Source of the DNA: Catellatospora bangladeshensis
Lineage (GTDB): Bacteria > Actinomycetota > Actinomycetes > Mycobacteriales > Micromonosporaceae
Assembly: GCF_016862575.1 (NCBI RefSeq)
Contig: NZ_BONF01000009.1
Coordinates: forward strand, 310,001-374,000
Length of the DNA stretch: 64,000 nt
Reading direction: 5' to 3'
The notes below the pieces were generated by a model that was given only the letters and a program-made list of their open reading frames with translations, was not told the origin of the DNA and searched no databases. Made by a program: the position numbers and the translations under genes. Numbering within the stretch: position 1 is the first letter of the stretch; each line of letters opens with the position of its first letter. Positions 51,419 to 59,771 of this stretch are shown here, in pieces.

Positions 51419-53191
51419 TCAGGCCATCGACATGGTTTCGTTGTTGAACCGGGCCGGGGTGCGGCCCGCGCGGTCCTGGCGCATGCTCAGCACCCGCCAG
51501 GCGTCGCTGAAATCGGTGCTCTGGATCGCGTTGAGCTTGGCGATCTTCGGCACGATCACGTCCGCGAGCTGTTCGGCGCTGCGGCCGTCGATCTCGTCGA
51601 ACTCGTAGACGCGGAAGTTCTGCGGCTTGTAGGAGAACTCCAGGTCCTCGGCCAGCCAGCGGTAGTTGGCGTCGAGCAGCCGCTGGTAGGCGTCGGGGAA
51701 CTTGCGCAGCGTCATCCCGTACGCCTCGGGTTTCGCGCCCATCAGCGACTTGGGCGCCACGAAGTACCGGTTGACGTTGAAGTAGTTGATGTTCGCGGCG
51801 TTGCGTTCCAGGAAGTCGGTCGTCTCGGCGAAGGTGTCCTCGTCCTCGTGCGGCAGGCCGGTGATGATCTCCAGGTCGGCCCAGATGCCGACCTCCTTGC
51901 ACCAGCCCAGCACCCGCTCGGCCTCGGCGAGCTTGACCCGCTTGTCGATGATCTTGAGCATCTTGGTGCTCGCCGTCTCCAGGCCGAACGTCAGCTTGCG
52001 GCAGCCGGACTCGGCCATCAGCGCGAGACGCTCGTAGGTGAGGCTGTTGAACCGGGCGCAGTCGGACCAGTGCAGCTCGACGCCGTTGAGGACGACCCGG
52101 CTGGCGAACTCCTCGACGAAGCCGTTGACCAGGTTGAAGTAGTTGTTGAACAGGTAGAAGTACGGCGTCTGGTACTTGCTGGACAGCCCCGCCATGTCCT
52201 CGACGATGTCGTCGACGGTGGCGTGCACGAGCTTGACCCGCTCCAGGCTCTCGGTGCAGAACGCGCAGTTGTACGGGCAGTTGTAGTTGAACACGTACGG
52301 CATCACCAGCTTCCCGGAGACGCCCTGGCCGGCCTGCTGCGCGTTGGTCTCGTTGGCCAGCCAGCTCAGGTACGCCGGGAACTGGTAGAGCTGCATCCGG
52401 TTCCACATCTCGTCGGCCTCCTGCTTACGCGGGCTCGCCGTGGGCCGGTCGCGGACGAAGTTGTGGTAGTCGTCCAGGCGCAGCCCGTCGAAGTCGGGGG
52501 CCAGGATGCGGTGCGCGGCGTCGGGCGAGCGCAGGACGGTGTCGCCCAGCAGCCGGGCGACCCCGGGCGAGGGGGCGGGGCGGGCCATCGGCAGCTGCGT
52601 CCGCTCCCGGGCCAGCTTGCCCACGAGGTCGACGAAGACGTCCTCGCCCGGGCCGGTCACGGCCGCGTCGAAGTGCGTGATGACCGCGGTCCACCAGCTG
52701 TGGAACGCGTCGTGGAACTGCATCAGGTAGTCCAGGTTGTTGCCGCCCAGCACGATCGGCTTGCCGTAGTGCCGCTTGATGTGGGCGCCGATCACGACGG
52801 CCGACTGCATCTCCAGGAACGAGAAGTCGCCACCGGCGGAGATGCCGACCACCTGGGCCGCCTCGATGTCCTTGCCGGCCAGCAGGCGGTCGGCGAAGGA
52901 GTCCAGGAAGTCGTTGCGGGCGCCGCCCACGTAGTCCAGCACGGCCCGCTCGTCGTAGAACGGGCGCAGGTCGGCCTTGGTGAACTCGCCGGCCCGCCAC
53001 ATCCGCCACAGGTCGGAGTTGAGATCGTGCAGGTCCACGTCGCAGCCGGAATCGCGCAGGCTGGCGGTCACGATGCCGGTCCCGAAGGGCGGCAGGTTCA
53101 TGCGGGTGAACATCGGCTGTTCGCCCGGTGCGACGAGGAACAGCACCCGGGTGGTCGGCTTGCGTGCCGGGGCGATGGCCATGGTAGTCAC
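51419..53191 (-). CDS. B12-binding-type radical SAM protein
   Basis: A 590-residue class B radical SAM protein. Residues 15-190 resemble a B12-binding Rossmann domain (TRVLFLVAPGEQP, VVGISAGGDFSF, KPIVLGGNN), without the DxHxxG histidine motif, as is frequent in this class. The radical SAM core starts at CPYNCAFC (about residue 297) and includes KLTFGLETAS and EIITGLPHEDEDTF. Relatives methylate unactivated carbons or rearrange peptides. The GTG start overlaps the stop of the glycosyltransferase gene upstream (GTGA); an in-frame ATG at 53182 is possible. It is the gene directly before the precursor-like gene. Confidence 0.9.
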   Translation of the reverse strand: MTTMAIAPARKPTTRVLFLVAPGEQPMFTRMNLPPFGTGIVTASLRDSGCDVDLHDLNSDLWRMWRAGEFTKADLRPFYDERAVLDYVGGARNDFLDSFADRLLAGKDIEAAQVVGISAGGDFSFLEMQSAVVIGAHIKRHYGKPIVLGGNNLDYLMQFHDAFHSWWTAVITHFDAAVTGPGEDVFVDLVGKLARERTQLPMARPAPSPGVARLLGDTVLRSPDAAHRILAPDFDGLRLDDYHNFVRDRPTASPRKQEADEMWNRMQLYQFPAYLSWLANETNAQQAGQGVSGKLVMPYVFNYNCPYNCAFCTESLERVKLVHATVDDIVEDMAGLSSKYQTPYFYLFNNYFNLVNGFVEEFASRVVLNGVELHWSDCARFNSLTYERLALMAESGCRKLTFGLETASTKMLKIIDKRVKLAEAERVLGWCKEVGIWADLEIITGLPHEDEDTFAETTDFLERNAANINYFNVNRYFVAPKSLMGAKPEAYGMTLRKFPDAYQRLLDANYRWLAEDLEFSYKPQNFRVYEFDEIDGRSAEQLADVIVPKIAKLNAIQSTDFSDAWRVLSMRQDRAGRTPARFNNETMSMA

Positions 53192-54318
53192 CCTTCTGAG
53201 GGCTGCAGCGAGGCGGTGATCAGGTCAGCGGCGGTCGCCAGCGGGGCCATCGCGCGCAGTTCGCCGGCGACCTCCTGGGCGGCGTTGCGGTAGCGGGGCT
53301 CCTCGACGACCGCGCGTATGGCGTCGCGCAGCTCCGTGGCGGTCACCGTGTCGGCGTCCAGCGCGATGCCCAGGCCCAGCTCGGCGCAGCGCGTGGCGAT
53401 GTAGGGCTGGTCGGCGAAGATCGGGACGAGGACCAGCGGCAGCCCCCGGACCAGCGCCCGGCAGACCGTGCCCCAGCCGGCGTGCGTGACGACGGCCGAG
53501 GCCCGGTCGAACAGCTCGTCGTGGGGGGTGCGCCCGAGCAGGCGTACGTTGTCCGGGATAGGCCCGGTCGGCGCCAGGCCCGCGCCGCCGTGGGTGACCA
53601 GGCCGTCGACGGGCAGCCCGGCCAGCGCCTGGACAGCGGCGGCCACGTACCGGTCCTGGACCAGCGCCCGCACGCCTAGGTTGATCGGCGCGTTCGTGCT
53701 GGCGCTGACGACCACGACCGGCCGCCCACCGGGCCGGGTCCGCGGCGTGGGCACCTCGGTGAAGGGGCCGACCAGGGCGACCTCGTCCGGCAGCCGGTGG
53801 GCCCCGGCGAAGCGCGGGGTCGTCGGGATCAGGTGCAGCTGCGGCGACGTGCGCCCGAGCAGGCTCACGTCGTCGTCGGGCAGGCCGAGCGCGGCCAGCA
53901 CCCGGTGCGGGGCGAAGCTGTCGACGGCGTGCGGGGGCAGGAAGGTGCGGTAGGAGTCCAGCGCCGGGACCGGGCTGAACGACAGCGACACCCACGGCAG
54001 GTCGATCCGCTGCGCGGCCAGCGCTCCGCCCGCGGCCATCACGTCGGCCACGATCAGCTCCGCGCCGCAGTCGTACGCGAGATCCACGATGTCGCGGACC
54101 ATCGCCTCGAGGTCGCCGAGGAAGATGTGCCGGAACAGCGTGGCGCTGTCCGCGGAGTACAGGTGCGGGGGAATGGGCGCGTCGGGGCACCAGCGGCTCG
54201 CGGTCTCCTCGCTGAACGTGGTGACCTCGTGCCCGGCCGCACGCAGCTGCCCGGCGAGCGCCGCCATCGGCTCGGCGTGGCCGGGCGGGTGGAAGGGGAC
54301 GAGCAGGATACTGGTCAC
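53188..54318 (-). CDS. GT1-type glycosyltransferase (antibiotic-tailoring type)
   Basis: A 376-residue GT-B enzyme of the macrolide/UDP-glycosyltransferase type. The N-terminus (ILLVPFHPPGHAEPMAALAGQL) and the C-terminal nucleotide-binding region (VVTHAGWGTVCRALVRGLPLVLVPIFADQPYIA, about residues 275-310) are diagnostic for family GT1, which transfers sugars from NDP-sugars to small molecules. The GTG start overlaps the stop of the sugar nucleotidyltransferase gene, and the pair is a natural donor-synthesis and transfer unit. Confidence 0.92.
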   Translation of the reverse strand: MTSILLVPFHPPGHAEPMAALAGQLRAAGHEVTTFSEETASRWCPDAPIPPHLYSADSATLFRHIFLGDLEAMVRDIVDLAYDCGAELIVADVMAAGGALAAQRIDLPWVSLSFSPVPALDSYRTFLPPHAVDSFAPHRVLAALGLPDDDVSLLGRTSPQLHLIPTTPRFAGAHRLPDEVALVGPFTEVPTPRTRPGGRPVVVVSASTNAPINLGVRALVQDRYVAAAVQALAGLPVDGLVTHGGAGLAPTGPIPDNVRLLGRTPHDELFDRASAVVTHAGWGTVCRALVRGLPLVLVPIFADQPYIATRCAELGLGIALDADTVTATELRDAIRAVVEEPRYRNAAQEVAGELRAMAPLATAADLITASLQPSEG

Positions 54319-55097
54319 GGCTGCCGCCGGGCCAGTACGCCGCCGGGGGCTTCGAGGGCTTCGCGGGCCCGCAGGACACCGGCCGGGGTGCCGATGTCGT
54401 GGAACTCGCCGTCGGCGAAGGTCAGCGCGTGTACGCGCAACCCCGCGGTCATGGCGGCGACGAAGATGTCGCTGAGCAGGAGCTCCGGACCGGGCGGCGC
54501 ATCGGCCACGCACGCGTGCAGCAGCTCGGTGAAGACCGGCGACCACGCGGCGATGCCCCACGTGTTGTCGGCCGGGGGGTGCTCGGGCTTGTCCACGATG
54601 GCCAGCACCCGGTACGAGCCGGGCTCGACAACGACCGGCGCGAGCGACTGCGGCGTGGCCGTCGGATAGACCCCGAGGCTGAGGTCCGCGCCTGTGCCGT
54701 CGTGGAAGTCCAGCAGCCTGGCGAAGCCGTCGTCCGGGGTGATGATCGTGTCCGGCATACCCATGCACACCGTCCGGCCAGCCAGGAACGGAGTGGCCAG
54801 GTCGAGCGCGTGCGGCAGCCCGCGCGCCACCTCCTGGCACACGTACGCCAGGTCCATGCCCAGGTAGCTGCCCGAGCCGAGGTAGCGCAGCAGTTCGGCC
54901 TTGGCCGGCGACAGCACGACGAAGGCACGCCCGACGCCGCCGCCGCGCATCGCGGTCAGGACGTGTTCGATGGCCGCCTTCGGCAGCACCCGGCCGCCGA
55001 CGTCGTGGTAGCCGACCTGGATCAGCTCCTTGGGCGCGCGGTACGGCGCGAGGCGCGTCCCGGCGCCTGCCGCAGGCACCACACCGAACCGACCCAC
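54315..55097 (-). CDS. Sugar-1-phosphate nucleotidyltransferase
   Basis: A 260-residue nucleotidyltransferase that would activate a sugar phosphate to an NDP-sugar. The signature GVVPAAGAGTRLAPYRAPKELI is at the N-terminus, with later VDKPEHPP, WGIAAWSP and FHDIGTPAG matching GlmU/RmlA-type enzymes. Nothing else for deoxysugar synthesis is nearby, so the sugar may be a common one. The GTG at 55097 is preferred because it puts the signature at the usual place; GTG codons at 55106 and 55112 are also in frame. A LacI-type box ends just upstream of the 55112 codon. First gene of the 14-gene operon. Confidence 0.88.
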   Translation of the reverse strand: MGRFGVVPAAGAGTRLAPYRAPKELIQVGYHDVGGRVLPKAAIEHVLTAMRGGGVGRAFVVLSPAKAELLRYLGSGSYLGMDLAYVCQEVARGLPHALDLATPFLAGRTVCMGMPDTIITPDDGFARLLDFHDGTGADLSLGVYPTATPQSLAPVVVEPGSYRVLAIVDKPEHPPADNTWGIAAWSPVFTELLHACVADAPPGPELLLSDIFVAAMTAGLRVHALTFADGEFHDIGTPAGVLRAREALEAPGGVLARRQP

Positions 55098-55113
55098 CCG
55101 AAACACCCCCACG

Positions 55114-55127
55114 TGGTAGCGCTTCCA
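55114..55127. promoter_or_regulatory. CebR-like operator in the leader of the biosynthetic operon
   Basis: TGGTAGCGCTTCCA, identical to 13486-13499 before the GH16 gene. It lies between the candidate -10 (55149-55144, minus strand) and the first start codon, where a bound repressor would block elongation. Confidence 0.65.
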
Positions 55128-55143
55128 TGTACGCAGTTGTGCG

Positions 55144-55188
55144 AATGTATCGATGGTTCGTTGTGTTAATGTTGTGGATATGTTGTGG
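55144..55188 (-). promoter_or_regulatory. SARP-type direct repeats and -10 box of the minus-strand operon
   Basis: Three heptamers GTTGTGT, GTTGTGG and GTTGTGG (plus-strand 55160-55166, 55171-55177, 55182-55188) start exactly 11 bp apart. On the minus strand the last repeat ends 10 bases before TACATT (55149-55144), close to the usual SARP-box to -10 distance. A fourth copy (GTTGTGC, 55136-55142) is off register by 24 bp. Confidence 0.75.
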
Positions 55189-55212
55189 TCGCGGGGCCAC
55201 TGACATTTACGT

Positions 55213-55230
55213 CGATCGTCCTTACGATCG
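55213..55230 (+). promoter_or_regulatory. Inverted repeat CGATCGT-N4-ACGATCG overlapping a -10 box
   Basis: A perfect 7-bp inverted repeat covering TACGAT (55223-55228), the probable -10 of the leaderless gene at 55235. A regulator bound here would control the plus-strand half of the cluster. Confidence 0.6.
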
Positions 55231-55234
55231 GTCC

Positions 55235-56074
55235 ATGTTGGAGCCCCGGGTGTCGGTCGTGCTGCCGCTGTTCGGCGACCACCGCGCCACACAGGTGCTG
55301 CCGCGGGTCTGTCGTGCCTGGCTCGCCCAGGACGTCCCGTGCGAGATCGTGATCGGCGTCGGCCCGGACACGGAGGTCCCCGACCTGCCCGACGACCGCA
55401 TCCGGCTGGTCTTCGCCGACCAGGGCCCGTCCGCGGCCGGACCGTTGCGCAACCTCGCGGCCGCGGCCGCCCGCGGATCGACGTTCTACCTCGGCGACGC
55501 CGACATCGTGCCGCTCGGCACCGACTACCTCACCAGGGCGCTGGAGCTGGGCCGGGATCGGGTGGTGATCCAGCCCTGGCTCTACCGCCTCGTCGACAGG
55601 TCCGGCACCCGCGACGACCTCGTCCTGGAGAACCCCCGTTTCGGCCGCGTCTGCCACGTCGACGCGGGCCCCGATGGCCGCCTGCAACCCGTCGGACCGG
55701 AGCGGTTCCTGTGGCAGGGCCGCGACTGCATGATCGTCGAACCCCCGCCGGGGGTCGGCTGGAACGTCCGCGAGGGGTCGCCCTGGTTCCCGCCGCCCTA
55801 CCACTGGGGCGGCTTCCTCGTCGAGCGCAAGCTGTTCGACGACGTCGGCGGCTACTGCACCATCTACTCCGGCTGGGGATGCGAGGACGACGACCTGATC
55901 GCCAAGCTGGAGGGCCGTATCGAGGTGATGCGCGCCTGGCGCGCCGCGCGCGGGCTGGCCTGCCTGCACTTCGAACACTCGCGTACGCACACCGTGACGC
56001 TGCCCGCCAACCAGGAGATCCTGGCCCGGCGGCTGGACCGCGGGGTCGACGCGATGATCGCAGAGGACCGGTAG
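55235..56074 (+). CDS. Glycosyltransferase family 2-type protein
   Basis: A 279-residue GT-A enzyme. RVSVVLPLFGDHRATQVL opens the fold, YLGDADIVPLG (about residues 88-98) contains the DxD metal site and GGFLVERKLFDDVGGYCTIYSGWGCEDDDL (about 190-220) matches the GWGxEDxD block of GalNAc- and galactosyltransferase-like families. No membrane segment, so transfer is cytoplasmic. The ATG at 55235 has TACGAT 6 bases upstream; the in-frame ATG at 55127 would cross the promoter elements and is rejected. The next gene begins immediately after the stop (TAGATG). Confidence 0.85.
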   Translation: MLEPRVSVVLPLFGDHRATQVLPRVCRAWLAQDVPCEIVIGVGPDTEVPDLPDDRIRLVFADQGPSAAGPLRNLAAAAARGSTFYLGDADIVPLGTDYLTRALELGRDRVVIQPWLYRLVDRSGTRDDLVLENPRFGRVCHVDAGPDGRLQPVGPERFLWQGRDCMIVEPPPGVGWNVREGSPWFPPPYHWGGFLVERKLFDDVGGYCTIYSGWGCEDDDLIAKLEGRIEVMRAWRAARGLACLHFEHSRTHTVTLPANQEILARRLDRGVDAMIAEDR

Positions 56075-56983
56075 ATGGACGCCAGTGCCGCGATCGCGGT
56101 CACCGACCTGCGGAAGACCTACGGCACCACCACCGCCCTCGACGGGGTCTCGTTCGAGGTCGGCCAGGGCGAGTTCTTCGGGCTGCTCGGCCCCAACGGC
56201 GCGGGTAAGACCACCACCCTGGAGATCGTGGAAGGGCTGCGGCGCCCCGACTCCGGCCAGGCCCTGATGTTCGGTGCGCCATCCTGGCCGCCCAACCCGG
56301 ACCTGATGCGGCGCATCGGCGTGCAGTCGCAGACGCCGGCGTTCTTCGAGCGGCTGACGGCCGCCGAGCAGATCCACGCGTTCGCGAAGCTCTACCGGGT
56401 CCCCGCCGTGCGTGCCGACGAGATGCTGGCCGCCGTCGGCCTGTCCGACAAGGCCCGGACCCGGGTCGAGCAGCTGTCGGGCGGGCAGGCCCAGCGCCTG
56501 GCGATCGCCTGCGCGCTCGTCCACGATCCGCAGCTGGTGTTCCTCGACGAGCCCACCGCCGGACTCGACCCCCAGGCCCGGCGCAACCTCTGGGACCTGC
56601 TCCGGGACATCAACGCCGCCGGCCGGACCGTCGTGCTGACCACGCACTACATGGACGAGGCCGAGGCGCTCTGCCACCGGGTCGCCATCATCGACCACGG
56701 ACGCATCCTCGAATGCGGACCGCCCGAGACGCTGATCCAGAAGGCCGACGCGGTCACCCGCGTCATCGCTCAGGCGGCCCTGGTCGACGCCGGTGAACTG
56801 CGCCGGCGGTTCCCCGAGGCGACCGTCACCGAGGATGACACCCGGATCGTCATCGCCAGCCCCGATCCCGCGCCGGTGCTCGCCGAGCTGGCAGCCCGCG
56901 GCGCGCTGCGCGACCTGGTGGTCAAGGGCGCCACCCTGGAGGACGCCTACCTGACGCTGACCGGGCGGGAGTATCGCGCATGA
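56075..56983 (+). CDS. ABC-2 exporter ATP-binding protein (DrrA-like)
   Basis: A 302-residue ATPase. Walker A is GPNGAGKTTT, signature LSGGQAQRLAIA, Walker B LVFLDEPTAGLD, H-loop TTHYMDEA. The C-terminal 70 residues form the extra domain seen in DrrA/CcmA-type antibiotic exporters (LGRE-like end reads LTGREYRA). The permease gene overlaps its stop by ATGA. Likely exports the cluster product or provides self-protection. Confidence 0.94.
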   Translation: MDASAAIAVTDLRKTYGTTTALDGVSFEVGQGEFFGLLGPNGAGKTTTLEIVEGLRRPDSGQALMFGAPSWPPNPDLMRRIGVQSQTPAFFERLTAAEQIHAFAKLYRVPAVRADEMLAAVGLSDKARTRVEQLSGGQAQRLAIACALVHDPQLVFLDEPTAGLDPQARRNLWDLLRDINAAGRTVVLTTHYMDEAEALCHRVAIIDHGRILECGPPETLIQKADAVTRVIAQAALVDAGELRRRFPEATVTEDDTRIVIASPDPAPVLAELAARGALRDLVVKGATLEDAYLTLTGREYRA

Positions 56984-58044
56984 ACGGCCTCGGAACCCTG
57001 TCGCAGATCCTGCTGCGCGGCTACCTGCGCGACAAGGCGTCGCTCTTCTTCACCCTGGCCTTCCCGCTGCTGTTCCTGGTCCTACTCGGCGGGCTGTTCG
57101 GCGGCGCCGACACCGCGCCGCAGGTGAAGGTCGCCGTCGTCGGCCCGGTCGACGTGCTGGACGCGCTGACCGACGGGCAGCGGGCCCAGATCGGCCAGGT
57201 GCTCGCCATCACCCGGACCACCGACCTGGCCGCGGCGCTGGACCAGGTGCGCTCCGGCGACGAGACGGCCGCCATCGTCCAGCAGGGCACGCAGGTGCAG
57301 GTGCACTACTCGGCCGCCGACCCGTCCTCGGCCGCCACCGTGCGCAGCGTCGTGGAGTCGCTGGTGCAGGGGGCCAACCTGGCCGCCACCGGGCAGCCGC
57401 CCCGGTTCACCGTCTCGGTCACCACCGTCCAGGACGCGTCCGTCAAGCAGATCCAGTACCTCACGCCTGGCATCCTCGGGTGGGCCATCGCCACCGGCGC
57501 CACCTTCGGCGCCGCGTCGACCCTGGTCGTCTGGCGCCAGCGCAGGCTCACCCAGCGGCTGGCGCTCAGCCCCGTCGGCGTCCCGGCGGTTGTCGGCGCG
57601 CGGATCCTGGTCAGCCTCGGCCTGGCACTGGCGCAGACGCTGCTGTTCCTCGGCATCGCGGCCGCCTTCTTCGATCTTCAGCTCACCGGGGCGTGGTGGC
57701 TGGCGATCCCGCTCGTCCTCGCCTCGACCCTGGCGTTCCTGTCGGTCGGGCTGCTCGCCGGGGCGACCACGAGATCCGTCGAAGCCGGCAACGCCGTCTG
57801 CAACATCGTCGTCATCCCGATGGCGTTCCTGTCCGGGTCGTTCGTTCCGCTGAGCTTCGCGCCCGACTGGCTGCAGGCCGCCTCGCTGGTGCTGCCCCTG
57901 CGCCAGTTCAACGAGGGCGTGCTCGACGTGCTCAGCCGCGGCGGGGGCATCGGCGACGTCGTGGTGCCCCTGGCCGTGCTGCTCGGCTTCGCCGCCGTGC
58001 TCACCACGGTCGCCGTCCGCCTGATCCGCCGCGAAGCCGACTGA
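56980..58044 (+). CDS. ABC-2 type permease (DrrB-like)
   Basis: A 354-residue membrane protein with one N-terminal helix (about residues 22-42), an extracytoplasmic domain of about 125 residues, then five helices between 165 and 345. This is the 1+5 layout of ABC-2 exporters with a large first loop. QILLRGYLRDKASLFFTLAFPLLF at the start and NIVVIPMAFLSGSFVPLSFAPDWL near 275 are typical. It partners with the ATPase encoded upstream. Confidence 0.92.
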   Translation: MNGLGTLSQILLRGYLRDKASLFFTLAFPLLFLVLLGGLFGGADTAPQVKVAVVGPVDVLDALTDGQRAQIGQVLAITRTTDLAAALDQVRSGDETAAIVQQGTQVQVHYSAADPSSAATVRSVVESLVQGANLAATGQPPRFTVSVTTVQDASVKQIQYLTPGILGWAIATGATFGAASTLVVWRQRRLTQRLALSPVGVPAVVGARILVSLGLALAQTLLFLGIAAAFFDLQLTGAWWLAIPLVLASTLAFLSVGLLAGATTRSVEAGNAVCNIVVIPMAFLSGSFVPLSFAPDWLQAASLVLPLRQFNEGVLDVLSRGGGIGDVVVPLAVLLGFAAVLTTVAVRLIRREAD

Positions 58045-58059
58045 GAGGGCACCGGACAC

Positions 58060-58914
58060 GTGAGCCGCCGAGGCGTGTACTTCGTCGCCAACGACGCCGT
58101 CCTGGACCAGGCCATCGCCTTCCTGAACAGCTTCCGCGCGCACAACCCGACGATCGCGCTGTGCCTCATCCCCTACAACGACGACGTGGCGGGCCTCGTC
58201 CGGCTGGCCGGCGAGTACGACTTCGGCATCTGGTCCGACGACGACACGTTGGCCTGGTGCGACGGCGTGAGCCGGCGGTTCCACGACCGCACCGTCGGCC
58301 AGTACCGGAAGCTGGCGATGTGGGAGGGCCCGTTCGACGAGTTCGTCTACATCGACACCGACACCGTCGTGCTGACCGACATCGGCTTCGTGTTCGCCCA
58401 TCTGGAGGACTTCGGCTTCGTCGCCTCGCACTCCAACATCCCGCAGATCCGCAAGTGGGTGTGGAAGGACTCGATCTACGACGCGCAGGTCCTCACCGGG
58501 CGGCAGATCGCCTACGCGGCCAACACCGGCTTCCTGGTCTCCCGCAGGCAGTGTCTGCCGCGTACGGCGGTCGACGAGCGGCTGCCCGCCGCGGTCGCGC
58601 TGGCCGAGCACATGGAGCTGTTCTGCTGCGAGCAGCCGCTGCTGAACTACCTCATCGTGACCTCGGGCGTCCGCCACGGCAGCCTGATGACGATCGCGGC
58701 GAAGACGCGCTCGTGGCACATTCCCATGGAGCGCTGGGCGGGCGATCCCTCCTACGTGGTCGAGGACGGCCGCGTGGTCGTGCCGGATTCGCCGCATCTG
58801 CTGATGCACTGGGCAGGCGAGTGGGCGCGGGCCCGGGACACCGGGGCGCAGATCCCCTACTTCGAGCTGTGGAACCACTACCGCCGACTTCGCGACCCGC
58901 AGGAGACGCCATGA
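58060..58914 (+). CDS. GT8-like nucleotide-sugar glycosyltransferase
   Basis: A 284-residue GT-A-type enzyme. VYFVANDAVLDQAIAFLNSFRAHNP starts the fold, RKLAMWEGPFDEFVYIDTDTVVL (about residues 83-105) carries the DxD site in the form typical of GT8 and related enzymes, and AANTGFLVSRR follows. Nothing resembling a signal peptide. GTG start 15 bases after the permease stop; its own stop overlaps the phosphorylase start (ATGA). Together with the GT2-type and GT1-type enzymes it implies several glycosyl transfers in the pathway. Confidence 0.8.
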   Translation: MSRRGVYFVANDAVLDQAIAFLNSFRAHNPTIALCLIPYNDDVAGLVRLAGEYDFGIWSDDDTLAWCDGVSRRFHDRTVGQYRKLAMWEGPFDEFVYIDTDTVVLTDIGFVFAHLEDFGFVASHSNIPQIRKWVWKDSIYDAQVLTGRQIAYAANTGFLVSRRQCLPRTAVDERLPAAVALAEHMELFCCEQPLLNYLIVTSGVRHGSLMTIAAKTRSWHIPMERWAGDPSYVVEDGRVVVPDSPHLLMHWAGEWARARDTGAQIPYFELWNHYRRLRDPQETP

Positions 58915-59714
58915 CCGCCGCAGCCGACATCGCCGTGATCGGCGGATCCGGCCTCTACAGCCTGCTCGACGGGGGCTACGAGGTGCGACCGGACACCCCG
59001 TACGGCGCCGCGTCCGACGCGATCACCGTCGGGGAGGTGGCCGGGCGGCGGGTGGCGTTCCTGCCCCGGCACGGCCGGGACCACCGCCACCCGCCGCACC
59101 GCATCCCCTACCGCGCCAACCTGTGGGCGCTGCGCGCGCTCGGCGTACGGCAGATCCTCGCCCCCTGCGCCGTCGGAGGCCTCACCGCCGGCCTCGGGCC
59201 GGGCTCGTTCGTGCTGCCAGACCAGCTCATCGACCGGACCAGCGGCCGGGAACGCACCTACGTCGACACCGGAGCGGCGCACGTCAACTTCGCCGACCCG
59301 TACTGCCCCGCCGGGCGTCAGACGGTCCGCGACACCGCCGCCGCCACCGGCCTGGACCTCACCGGCACCGGAACCATGGTCGTCATCGACGGGCCGCGCT
59401 TCTCCACCCGCGCCGAGTCCCGCTGGTATGCCGCCTGCGGCGGCACCGTGATCAACATGACCGGCGCGCCCGAGGCGGCCCTGGCCCGCGAACTCGCCCT
59501 GTGCTACACGACGATCGCGCTCGTCACCGACCTCGACGCGGGCGTCGACGGCGACCACGGCGTCACCCTGGACGAGGTGTTCCGCGTATTCAAGGACAAC
59601 ACCGAACGCATGCGGGCGCTGCTGCTGACCACCATCGCGAACCTGCCCGGCCAGCGTGACTGCCCCTGCCCGGCCGCGCTGGACGGCCTCCAGGTGGCCT
59701 TCGATCTGCCCTGA
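58911..59714 (+). CDS. 5'-methylthioadenosine phosphorylase-like enzyme
   Basis: A 267-residue nucleoside phosphorylase of the PNP/MTAP family. IAVIGGSGLYSLL (phosphate-binding loop), FLPRHGRDHRHPPHRIPYRANLWAL, VVIDGPRFSTRAESR and NMTGAPEAALARELALCY are the family landmarks. MTAP enzymes split 5'-methylthioadenosine, and some also accept 5'-deoxyadenosine, giving adenine and a sugar 1-phosphate. The coupling of its start to the preceding glycosyltransferase stop places it in the cluster, where three radical SAM enzymes would generate 5'-deoxyadenosine, an inhibitor of such enzymes. Confidence 0.88.
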   Translation: MTAAADIAVIGGSGLYSLLDGGYEVRPDTPYGAASDAITVGEVAGRRVAFLPRHGRDHRHPPHRIPYRANLWALRALGVRQILAPCAVGGLTAGLGPGSFVLPDQLIDRTSGRERTYVDTGAAHVNFADPYCPAGRQTVRDTAAATGLDLTGTGTMVVIDGPRFSTRAESRWYAACGGTVINMTGAPEAALARELALCYTTIALVTDLDAGVDGDHGVTLDEVFRVFKDNTERMRALLLTTIANLPGQRDCPCPAALDGLQVAFDLP

Positions 59715-59733
59715 CCGGCCGCGATCCGCGGGG

Positions 59734-59768
59734 CCGCCCGGGTGGTGCCGGACAGCCCCGCCGGGCGG
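59734..59768. terminator. Possible bidirectional terminator
   Basis: CCGCCCGG and CCGGGCGG (59734-59741 and 59761-59768) can pair around a 19-base loop between the convergent phosphorylase and SnoaL-like genes. Weaker than the other hairpins listed. Confidence 0.4.
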
Positions 59769-59771
59769 TCG

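Noticed and set aside
55127-55234. Upstream ATG extension of the GT2-type gene
   Set aside because: The added 36 residues would cover the SARP repeats, the palindrome and the -10 box, and the glycosyltransferase fold starts at the second Met.
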